Translations under genes and position numbers: made by a program
The notes under the pieces: model-generated
The model's database searches: none
What the model saw: the letters and a program-made list of their open reading frames with translations, nothing else
What the model was told of the DNA's origin: nothing
Part shown: piece after piece, positions 1 to 6,769 of the stretch
Position numbering within the stretch: position 1 is the first letter of the stretch
How the letters are laid out: each line of letters opens with the position of its first letter
Assembly (NCBI GenBank): GCA_013816855.1
Contig: JACDDT010000020.1
Coordinates: 4,736-36,922, forward strand
Length of the DNA: 32,187 bases
Reading direction: 5' to 3'
Origin: Gemmatimonadaceae bacterium
GTDB lineage: Bacteria; Gemmatimonadota; Gemmatimonadetes; Gemmatimonadales; Gemmatimonadaceae

Positions 1-956
1 ATGTTCGCTGCGGCGACGGCGTCGTGAATGGCGATGTTGATTCCGATCCCGCCGATAGGCGACATCGCGTGTGCAGCGTCCCCGATGGCGAGATATCCGC
101 TCCTATACCAACGGGTGAGACGGTCTGATTTCACCGTGAGCAGCTTCACTTTCTCCCATTCATCGATCTCGCCAACGCGGTCGCTCATCTCAGGGAGCAG
201 CCGCACGACCTGCGCCCTGAATTCCTCGAGTCCGTGCGAGCGCACGCGGTCGCCCTCTCCCTTCGGTATGAGGTAGGCGATCTGCCAGTATTCACGCCGG
301 TCGATCAACACTGCGAGCTGCCCCGCGCCGAGACGTCCGCCGAGGACGGCCTCCTCGTCCGCCTTCTTGGAGAGTCGGAACCAGAGCACGTCCATTAGCG
401 GCGACGTCGCGACGAAGGGAAGTCCAGCGCGCTCGCGGGTCACGGACGTTCTGCCATCGGTGCCCACGACGAGGGGCGCGCGCAGCTCGCGATCTACTTC
501 AGCTGTTTGATATCTCACTCCGCGAACGCGGCCGCTTTCGATGATGAGATCCGTCACTGCTGAATTCATCAGCAGCTTGAACGCCGGATACTTCGCCGCT
601 TCGCCAGTGATGAACTTTAGAAAGTCCCACTGGGGGACAAACGCGATAAATGGAAACTTCGTGCGAAGGCGGGTGAAGCTGAAGCCAACTACTTGCTTCG
701 AAGCGCTCGAAACTTCAACGCGCGAGATTTGGCTGTGCGGAAGCTGAAGGAATTTTGCGGCCAGACCAAGCTGGTCAAGGATTTCGAGCGTCGATGGATG
801 GATCGTGTCGCCGCGAAAATCACGAAGAAAGTCTCCGTGTTTCTCCAGCACGACGACCCGCACCCCCGCCCGCGCAAGGAGAAGGCCGAGCACGGCCCCC
901 GCCGGTCCGCATCCGGCGATGATACAGTCAGGGACGCGCGCGGGGAATTCCGTGGT
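1..956 (-). CDS. FAD-dependent monooxygenase/oxidoreductase (UbiH/PHBH-like), 3' part cut by window edge
   Basis: Flavoprotein hydroxylase family; the substrate cannot be told. Read on the minus strand, the frame begins with a dinucleotide-binding motif (CIIAGCGPAGAVLG), then VVLEKHGDFLRDFRGDT and HPSTLEIL. Further on come a GTDGRTSVTRERAG segment and the second FAD motif GDAAHAMSPIGGIGIN, which are in family order. The C-terminus lies outside the window. The frame directly follows the stop codon of the upstream hydrolase and shares its reading frame. No ATG, GTG or TTG occurs between that stop and the GxGPAG motif, so the start cannot be placed. A TTG at 960-958 would serve if one C of the CCCC run (942-945) were extra. 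The family call is firm, the 5' end is not. Confidence 0.85.
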
Positions 957-1985
957 TCAATGTCCGGCGTGAGTGGAATCGTTGCGCGATGGACTCGTCG
1001 AATCGACGTGGCGAAGAAAATCGCCGATTGATTTGATGGTGGCTGACGGGTTGTCCCAGGTCACGAGGTGCGCGGCACCGGGGACGACGACATACTTTGC
1101 TCCCGGCGTCATATTCGCAAAGCGTTTCACGATGCGCGGATTCGCTTCGTCGAATTCTCCAACGGTGTAAAGGACGGGCACTCTCACGCTTTTGAGGTAT
1201 GGCGTCGCGTCGTAGTACTTGAGTGTTCCGACGATGGTGAACTCGCTCGGCCCCTGCATGTAATTGTAGATGTCCATGTTCGCGCCCTTCAACGTGCTGT
1301 CGAGATTTACGGAATCAGGATGGCGCCAAACGTAGCGTCCGTAGAAGTCGCCGAGCGCGTGCTGGTAGTCGGGGGCGTCGAACTTTTTTTCCGCTTCGCG
1401 AAGCTTGATAATCCTCTGCTCGGAATCAGGCAGGGTAGTGACAAGCTGCTTTGCGTTCTTTTCCCAGGCAGGGATATCGAGCGCGGGGCTGGCGAGAGTG
1501 AGGCTCGCCACGTGCTCGGGGTGAGCGCGGTAATATTCGAGCCCGAGAATGGTGCCCCACGAATGACCGACGAGGTGCACCTTGTCGTATCCGAGCACCG
1601 CGCGAAGGGAATCCAGCTCCGCGACGAAATGCGGAATGGTGAACAGAGTCGTATCGGAGATACGATCGGAGCGGCCGGACCCGAGCTGGTCGTACCGAAC
1701 GACTGTGCGACCGGCGCCAAGCGCTTCCAGCGGCTTGAGGTAATGGCTGGTGAAGCCGGGGCCGCCGTGAAGCAGAATCACAGGCGTGGCGCTGCCATTA
1801 CCCGTTACGCGATACCAAATCCGCCCCCCGGGAACTGCAAGGTACGACTCGCCCGGTGCGAGCGGAGAGCCGGTGGGGGCCGTAGAGACGGTGCTCGACG
1901 CCGCAGCATTAGAATCACCGTTCGCGGTCTTGCTATCCGAACAGGCAACGGCTGCAACGACAAAAGGAAGGATGGCTGCGCGCAT
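957..1985 (-). CDS. Lipoprotein alpha/beta hydrolase, proline iminopeptidase-like
   Basis: Serine hydrolase of the alpha/beta-fold (S33, proline iminopeptidase-like) group, probably anchored in a membrane as a lipoprotein. The protein of 342 aa starts MRAAILPFVVAAVAC, a short lipoprotein signal with Cys15 as the modified residue. HGGPG (about 73-77) is the oxyanion-hole motif, YDQLGSGRSD follows, and GHSWG puts the nucleophile at Ser142. A late GEFDE and AAHLVTWDNP supply the likely Asp and His. An open frame extends upstream to 2114, but the ATG at 1985 has GGAG 7 nt upstream and gives the signal peptide, so it is preferred. Its stop abuts the FAD monooxygenase frame, suggesting co-transcription. 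The peptide or ester substrate is unknown. Confidence 0.88.
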   Translation of the reverse strand: MRAAILPFVVAAVACSDSKTANGDSNAAASSTVSTAPTGSPLAPGESYLAVPGGRIWYRVTGNGSATPVILLHGGPGFTSHYLKPLEALGAGRTVVRYDQLGSGRSDRISDTTLFTIPHFVAELDSLRAVLGYDKVHLVGHSWGTILGLEYYRAHPEHVASLTLASPALDIPAWEKNAKQLVTTLPDSEQRIIKLREAEKKFDAPDYQHALGDFYGRYVWRHPDSVNLDSTLKGANMDIYNYMQGPSEFTIVGTLKYYDATPYLKSVRVPVLYTVGEFDEANPRIVKRFANMTPGAKYVVVPGAAHLVTWDNPSATIKSIGDFLRHVDSTSPSRNDSTHAGH

Positions 1986-2056
1986 CTGGAGCTCCGATAA
2001 AAAGTGCGTGTATTCCCTCAAAATTTGGGAAGCACGCAGCGAGCGCGGAAGTCCGG

Positions 2057-2515
2057 CTAGAGGGAGAACTGCCTCAGGTGGTGATCGAGGTGCAGGTACC
2101 CCCAACGCAGCCATTCCGCGTCAGTCAATGGGCCGAAGAGGGGATGCTCAAGCATCGTGTTTTCTTTCTTCGCCAGCACGAAACGGTGGGTGGTCTTCTC
2201 GAGCGCGGCGACGTCGCTTTTCAGGTCGGTCGGCTGTACGCCGCGGAACGGCGCAGCGGGCTTCTTTCCGGTTGGAACGTTTTTCGGCCAGTGGACGGGC
2301 GCGTAGAGGACGAACCATTTGAGGAGCGTGGTCGCGAGCGGCTTCGATACGCGACCGACTTTTGTCTCGCCGAGCGATACGTGAAAGGCGTCGATGCAAT
2401 GACAGACCATCTCGCCGGCGGACATTTTCCCCCATTGGCGGGGGCTGTCGGGACGAAGACTCCTAAGGCGCGAGATGACCGCGTCGAGGTCACCGCGGTT
2501 GGCGAGCGTTTTCAT
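2057..2515 (-). CDS. DUF1569 / DinB-like four-helix protein
   Basis: A 152-aa soluble protein of the DUF1569 branch of the DinB/YfiT superfamily. These are four-helix bundles that usually bind a metal through three histidines; no reaction can be assigned. MSAGEMVCHCIDAFHVSLG contributes the first histidine region, and the C-terminal WGYLHLDHHLRQF gives the paired histidines. The gene is the last of three DinB-like genes in this minus-strand run, 67 nt after the DinB gene at 2583-3077 and 71 nt before the lipoprotein hydrolase. The open frames on the opposite strand here look like shadows. Confidence 0.82.
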   Translation of the reverse strand: MKTLANRGDLDAVISRLRSLRPDSPRQWGKMSAGEMVCHCIDAFHVSLGETKVGRVSKPLATTLLKWFVLYAPVHWPKNVPTGKKPAAPFRGVQPTDLKSDVAALEKTTHRFVLAKKENTMLEHPLFGPLTDAEWLRWGYLHLDHHLRQFSL

Positions 2516-2582
2516 TGTGGAGATCGCTTCCGGTGGGGGCGCATCATTGTGTGCTGGAAGTTACGCGCTCAACCTTGTCGGG

Positions 2583-3077
2583 CTACCGCGTCCAATCCAT
2601 TCCCATCCAGGCGTTAGCCGTATTGAGCTCCTCGGAGCCCGTCGTTTTCAGATAATGGAAGAGCATGAGCTTGTATGCGGGCAGCCACTTGAAGGGAAGG
2701 TCGAGAATCGCCTTTCCGAGCAGCTCCGTTCCGCCCACAGGGAGCTTCGCGTCACGCGTCTCCAGATCGCGCTCTGTGACGGATTCGAAAAACTCCGTTA
2801 TCTCGCGCTTTTGCAGGTCCATCGCCGCGAAAAAGTCCTCGCCTTTCATTCCGGATGACCTCTCGACGTATTTGCCGAAGGCCTTCCAATCGCTCTGGTA
2901 AAGCGACTGGATCCCGGCAATACCGCAGATCGATAGGTATCGGAGAACCTCGAGCGCCGAGCGCTGGTTGCCCGCCGGCTTATAGTCGTACGCCGCCGGT
3001 GTCATTTTCGTGTGAAGATGTTTGGCGACATCGCACTCGAACAACATCGAAGCGGCGATTTGTTCTTTGGTGATCAT
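2583..3077 (-). CDS. DinB-superfamily protein with altered metal site
   Basis: A 164-aa soluble four-helix protein that resembles the DinB superfamily. It starts MITKEQIAASMLFECDVAKH, then has a TPAAYDYKPAGNQRSALEVLRYL segment typical of the region before helix 2. The helix-2 position that usually carries a metal-binding His reads VLRYLSICGIAG, with Tyr instead. Near the C-terminus only one His is seen (KLMLFHYLKTTG). The metal site may be lost, so the protein may not act like its neighbours. The ATG at 3077 has GAGG about 8 nt upstream; the frame is open much further upstream, but that part overlaps the next gene and reads as low-quality protein. Confidence 0.78.
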   Translation of the reverse strand: MITKEQIAASMLFECDVAKHLHTKMTPAAYDYKPAGNQRSALEVLRYLSICGIAGIQSLYQSDWKAFGKYVERSSGMKGEDFFAAMDLQKREITEFFESVTERDLETRDAKLPVGGTELLGKAILDLPFKWLPAYKLMLFHYLKTTGSEELNTANAWMGMDWTR

Positions 3078-3184
3078 TGGATACCTCGGTGCTCGTTGGA
3101 GGTTGCCGCAAAAGATACCTGCATTCAGTGCTGGCGAAATGGGTGGGCGAATGCGAGGCACGTCCATCGCCTTGCGGCAAAGCG

Positions 3185-4093
3185 TCAGCGCACGCTGTTC
3201 AGCTTGAAATCGAAGGGGAGGATCACTTCCTGCGGATATCTGCAGCCCGCGAGCGTCGCTGCATGAAACTTTGTTTTCGGCATCGCATCCGCGACGGCGC
3301 GCACGAAGTCGCGGTAATAGTCGGCCATGTCGCCTACGGGCCTCGGTGCGCCGAAGGGCAGAACGTCGTGCATTGTCGACATGAGCGCGTGCCCGGTCGT
3401 GTCGACAACGAAAGACATCGTAATTCTCCCCTCGATGTTGTGAGAGCGCGGGGAGTCGGGGTAAACGGGCTTTGGCGAATTGTCCGCAGTCGCTTGCTCG
3501 GCCCACGGCAGCGCGATGGAAAAAGCGGCGATTGCGAATTGCACATTCGCTTTCCCGGGAGTTCCGTCGCGCCGTGGGAGAGGCGCCCAAAATGAAATAC
3601 GGAAGCTCGCCGAATCGCCCTTCGCTTTTTCCGGCCAGAAGACGCGCTCCCCTTCATCCCAGGCCGCACGCAGAAGCCGCCCGAGAGCGGCGGTTCCCGC
3701 AGCGTTGGCAGAATCGGTGAAGATCGTGTCTCGAACGACCGTCGCGGTCATGCGCCCATCGCGGAACAGTGTCACCCGAACTGCACCGAACGTGTTGTCT
3801 TTCGTGTACGATGGCTCGGCGATCGGAAGATCACCGTGCTTGGCGCCGAGTGATGCGCGCAAGCGCTCACCGACGATTTCGAGGAGAAGCTCCGCAGGCT
3901 TGGTGAAGGCGCGGGCGGAGTCGGGCGCATCGGAGGTAATGAACGCCGCGACGCGGCGAAGGTCGGAGGGGCGCACTCGCTCGAAGCACTGCTTGAATGT
4001 TCCGTTCGAGAGAGCCGGCTTCTGAGCCGCTACCGGCTCTGCGAGAATACCGGCGAACAACACCGCGTATGCAAACGAGGCGCGCCACAACAT
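3185..4093 (-). CDS. Exported protein with TonB C-terminal-like domain
   Basis: A 302-aa protein with an N-terminal signal peptide (hydrophobic FAYAVLFAGILAEPVAA, cleavage near AQKP). The middle is unrecognised. The C-terminal third contains KPVYPDSPRSHNIEGRI followed by MSFVVDTTGHAL, the pattern of the TonB C-terminal domain (YP, then EGxV, then FxVDxxG). Unlike TonB there is no proline-rich linker and no lasting membrane anchor, so it is probably a periplasmic protein reusing that fold. It starts 7 nt after the DinB gene at 4101-4622, so the two are likely translated from one message. Its exact role is unknown. Confidence 0.78.
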   Translation of the reverse strand: MLWRASFAYAVLFAGILAEPVAAQKPALSNGTFKQCFERVRPSDLRRVAAFITSDAPDSARAFTKPAELLLEIVGERLRASLGAKHGDLPIAEPSYTKDNTFGAVRVTLFRDGRMTATVVRDTIFTDSANAAGTAALGRLLRAAWDEGERVFWPEKAKGDSASFRISFWAPLPRRDGTPGKANVQFAIAAFSIALPWAEQATADNSPKPVYPDSPRSHNIEGRITMSFVVDTTGHALMSTMHDVLPFGAPRPVGDMADYYRDFVRAVADAMPKTKFHAATLAGCRYPQEVILPFDFKLNSVR

Positions 4094-4100
4094 CGCTCTG

Positions 4101-4622
4101 CTATCCGCGGGCTTGCTTGTACTTCTCTTCTATCACTCCGCGGTGGTGGATCTCGTGGCCGGCGGTGATGTAGGCGAGTGCGCGGACGCTCACTTCGGCA
4201 TTGTTTGCTGTGCCGCGTCTGGCGGTCGCTTCATCACTCATGTGCCGGTAGAGAAAACACGTGCTGCGCCGAACGCTCTCGAGCTCGGAGACGAGCTCGG
4301 ATAACGGATACTTGTCGAAATCCGCCTCGCGCACGTAGTCGTCCTGCTCAAACCCGGGCAAGGGAGTTTTGTCGGCGCGCGCGAAGCGGAGAGCGCGCGC
4401 GGAAAACAAACGCTCGCCGTCCAGGAGATGTCCGACCACTTCGTTGATGCTCCATTTCCCCTCGGCGTAACGATAGGTCCCGCGCGAGTCGGGAATGGCG
4501 CGAAGCATCGAAACGGTCTGCTTGATCTGGGATTCGAGAATGCCGATGATGTCGCCGTCGTCCACCAGCTTGATGTAATTCTCGTAGTACGGGAGGTATT
4601 CGTCTTTTCCAGGGCGCTTCAT
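4101..4622 (-). CDS. DinB family metal-binding protein
   Basis: A 173-aa cytoplasmic four-helix protein of the DinB family. KWSINEVVGHLLDGERLF supplies the helix-2 histidine, and ITAGHEIHHRGVIEEKY supplies the conserved HxxxHRG pair, so the three-His metal site looks intact. Related enzymes are thiol-dependent transferases such as bacillithiol or mycothiol S-transferases, but the substrate here cannot be inferred. The ATG is preceded by a strong GAGGTGA ribosome site. It lies 18 nt after the HNH nuclease gene and 7 nt before the exported TonB-C-like gene, in what looks like one transcription unit. Confidence 0.87.
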   Translation of the reverse strand: MKRPGKDEYLPYYENYIKLVDDGDIIGILESQIKQTVSMLRAIPDSRGTYRYAEGKWSINEVVGHLLDGERLFSARALRFARADKTPLPGFEQDDYVREADFDKYPLSELVSELESVRRSTCFLYRHMSDEATARRGTANNAEVSVRALAYITAGHEIHHRGVIEEKYKQARG

Positions 4623-4640
4623 CGATTCACCTCGTGAGTG

Positions 4641-5084
4641 TCAGTCGCTGTACGGATAATCGGGGTCCGCAAGCTTGGCCGCGAGCGCAACCGCTTCCGG
4701 TCCGGCGATCTCCCGCGCGAGGTCGAGGAGCATGGGGCTCAAGTGATCGCCGTAACGAAGGAGATTCGCCGCACGCTGCGGCCGTGCTACGAGAAACGCG
4801 AGGATGTGAAGATCGGCTTTGCGCTTGTTGCAGTCGGGGCAGGCGAGCACGAGGTTGTCACGACGGTCATACGCGGTTTGCCCGCGGCGCGGAGTGACGT
4901 GATCGAGCGTCATCTTCTCCGGCTTGAGGCGCGTCTCGCAGTAGGCACAGACGGGCCCGTGTTGTTTCAGGAGCCATTGCCGGGTGTCGGAGTAAGCGTT
5001 CCGGCTCGTCGGCTGTGACGTGAGCTGCTTCGCAGGCCGGCCCGGCCTACCGCGCTTTCTGCTGGGACGGCGGGGAGGTGTCAC
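4641..5084 (-). CDS. HNH endonuclease
   Basis: A 147-aa protein with a complete HNH nuclease motif. CAYC provides the first zinc pair, LDHVTPRRGG-like sequence (LDHVTPRRGQTAYD) provides the catalytic His, and NLVLACPDCNKRKAD gives the second zinc pair and the final His-equivalent region. The N-terminus (about 25 residues) is rich in Arg, Pro and Lys and probably contacts nucleic acid. Translation starts at GTG (5084), only 4 nt after the stop of the 53-aa gene at 5089-5250, so the two are likely coupled. No phage, intein or restriction partner is nearby; it may be a free-standing housekeeping HNH protein of unknown target. Confidence 0.88.
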   Translation of the reverse strand: MTPPRRPSRKRGRPGRPAKQLTSQPTSRNAYSDTRQWLLKQHGPVCAYCETRLKPEKMTLDHVTPRRGQTAYDRRDNLVLACPDCNKRKADLHILAFLVARPQRAANLLRYGDHLSPMLLDLAREIAGPEAVALAAKLADPDYPYSD

Positions 5085-5088
5085 GCGA

Positions 5089-5250
5089 TCAGCCGCCGCG
5101 TCTTCCGGATTTTGAGGAAGTCGCCGCCGGCTTGGTAACGCGGGGCGGTGTGTTCGGCTGCGCTTGCGATTTCGTCTGCGGTACGGCTCTCATGCCAGCG
5201 CCTTTCTGCTTGCTGGAGAAGTCGGGGATGGCCTGATTTTTCTTTTTCAT
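5089..5250 (-). CDS. Small basic protein, 53 aa, upstream of HNH nuclease
   Basis: An unrecognised small gene. The frame runs from an ATG at 5250 to a TGA at 5089 and encodes 53 residues starting MKKKNQAIPDFSSKQKGAG and ending KSGRRGG. It is rich in Lys, Arg, Pro, Ser and Thr, has no hydrophobic segment, and is probably disordered. GGAG stands 6 nt before the ATG, and the stop is 4 nt before the GTG of the HNH gene, an arrangement typical of translational coupling. A transcription terminator just upstream (5323-5351) separates it from the propeller gene, so it is probably the first gene of its unit. Nucleic-acid binding is a guess from composition only. Confidence 0.65.
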   Translation of the reverse strand: MKKKNQAIPDFSSKQKGAGMRAVPQTKSQAQPNTPPRVTKPAATSSKSGRRGG

Positions 5251-5316
5251 TATCGCTCCACTTGTGTTCGCAGTGAAGTTAACGCAACCGCGCGGTCGCG
5301 TCGAGAAACGAGAGCG

Positions 5317-5351
5317 AAAAAAAACGCCGCCGGCTGACTGCCGGCGGCGTT
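5317..5351 (-). terminator. Rho-independent terminator after the propeller gene
   Basis: A perfect 12-bp GC-rich stem (5340-5351 with 5323-5334) encloses a 5-nt loop. Read on the minus strand it is followed by a run of eight T (5324-5317). It starts about 20 nt after the stop of the gene at 5371-6726 and should end the receptor-propeller transcript. Confidence 0.93.
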
Positions 5352-5370
5352 CCCATTTTCAAGTGCGTGT

Positions 5371-6726
5371 TTACCGGAGCTTGGCTTTTGCGAGAGTGAA
5401 CGCCGCTCCGTTCTGGAGCGTGAGGAAAACGCTTCCGTCTGCTCCGAAACCTGCGATGCTTGTCTTGGCTGGAACTTGAACGCGATCTACGAGAGCGCCC
5501 TTTCTATCGATGACGTCGTAAACCGGGCCGCCCTCGATCTTCTTCGTAGGTATGGTTCGGATCCAAAGATTCCCTCGGGCGTCCACCTTGGTCGACCCCG
5601 CAAAGAAGGCGGGCTTGTAGTCGGGCAGGTCGCTCGGCGAGACGAACGTCACGCGCGGTCCGCCTCTCCCACCAAGGGCGCCGCCGAATCCACCTCCACC
5701 GCCCCCGCCACGTGGTCCGCCGTCCGGTCCTCCGCTTATGATCGTGATGTTCGGCCCTCCGCCGCCACCGCCGACGGGAGCAGTGCCGGGAGCAGCGCCA
5801 CCCGGTCGGTTTGCATTCGCGCTGTCCACTTTAGCGCGCATAGCCTTTACCGAATCGATGAACGCGACCTTGTCGTTATCGGTGAGACGCTGCCAGTCGA
5901 ATGCGATCTTGGGCGCGGACGTCTTCGTTCCATTGGGCGCGTAATAGTCAACGTGGTAGTCGCTTCCGCGCACCATCGCGAGCGTTCCATCGGGAAGAAC
6001 GGCGAAGTCATCGACCGTAGGAAGCGGATTCACGATCGTTGTAACGCTGAAGCGACCTTCGCCCTGCTGAACGTCCAGCTTCACCTTGGGGATTCTTCCG
6101 AAGGCGAGCGTATCGACTTTCCGCGTCGCGAGATCCACGCGAATGATCGGCAGAGAATCAGGAAAAGTCGGAGGGGTGAATCCGGCCGGCCCACCGCCGT
6201 CAGTACGCGTAACTTGCCGCTGACCGCCTCCGAAAGCTCCGAACGGCGAGCCCCGATAAATGAGGCGACCGATCGGATCAAACCCCACGCTGGTGGAGAA
6301 AGGACCGGCGAGCATAGCCACGTCCTGCGTGCGCGGGACCGACATCACTCTGGCAATTTTGCCGCTTCCGTCGACAATCAACATCGACATCGACGTCGGG
6401 TCCACGAATATCGAGGAATCGGCGCGATAGGGAATGAGACCACCGGTGCGCCCGGCATATGCCGTCGCCGTCGCGCTCGTGGAATCGGCGACGAGAACTT
6501 GAGTGCCAAGCCCCGCGTCGAAGAGGACGAGCTTTCTTCCGGAGACATCGTTGACGATGACTCCTCCGCCCGAAAGCGGACGAACGCCTGCGATGCTCGA
6601 GAAAGTCTCGGTGGTTTTGCCAACGACTGGTCCGAGCTGGCGAATCGCCGGGCGCTGCTGCGCGCCTGCCGTCGAACAAACAATGGCGATCGCGACAAGG
6701 GATGAAACGGTAGATCTCACTCGCAT
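5371..6726 (-). CDS. Secreted propeller-like protein with glycine-rich insert
   Basis: A 451-aa exported protein (signal MRVRSTVSSLVAIAIVCSTAGAQ). Repeating units such as GVIVNDVSGRKLVLFDAG, SSIFVDPTSMSMLIVDGSGK and DDFAVLPDGTLAMVRG resemble blades of a six-bladed (NHL/TolB-type) propeller. Around residues 320-375 a low-complexity stretch of Gly runs (GGGGGG and variants) interrupts the fold. It lies 43 nt after the TonB receptor stop and is followed by a terminator, so it is probably co-transcribed with the receptor and works at the cell envelope. An in-frame TTG at 6744 exists, but ATG 6726 gives the better signal peptide. The ligand is unknown. Confidence 0.8.
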   Translation of the reverse strand: MRVRSTVSSLVAIAIVCSTAGAQQRPAIRQLGPVVGKTTETFSSIAGVRPLSGGGVIVNDVSGRKLVLFDAGLGTQVLVADSTSATATAYAGRTGGLIPYRADSSIFVDPTSMSMLIVDGSGKIARVMSVPRTQDVAMLAGPFSTSVGFDPIGRLIYRGSPFGAFGGGQRQVTRTDGGGPAGFTPPTFPDSLPIIRVDLATRKVDTLAFGRIPKVKLDVQQGEGRFSVTTIVNPLPTVDDFAVLPDGTLAMVRGSDYHVDYYAPNGTKTSAPKIAFDWQRLTDNDKVAFIDSVKAMRAKVDSANANRPGGAAPGTAPVGGGGGGPNITIISGGPDGGPRGGGGGGGFGGALGGRGGPRVTFVSPSDLPDYKPAFFAGSTKVDARGNLWIRTIPTKKIEGGPVYDVIDRKGALVDRVQVPAKTSIAGFGADGSVFLTLQNGAAFTLAKAKLR

Positions 6727-6769
6727 TGGTTTCTCTCTGTTCAATTGAGGATGACTCTTCCGAATACTA

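Noticed and set aside
1068-2000. 310-codon plus-strand open frame
   Set aside because: It is antisense to the lipoprotein hydrolase, which has full family motifs; the plus-strand product has no recognisable motifs and an Arg-rich composition typical of shadow frames in GC-rich DNA.
3078-3590. Upstream extension of the DinB gene at 2583
   Set aside because: It overlaps the exported TonB-C-like gene in another frame and is Arg-rich; ATG 3077 has a GAGG site and a family-like N-terminus.
5476-6705. 409-codon plus-strand open frame
   Set aside because: It is antisense to the secreted propeller gene, which has a signal peptide, blades, a terminator and operon context. The plus-strand product is low-quality Arg/Ser-rich sequence.
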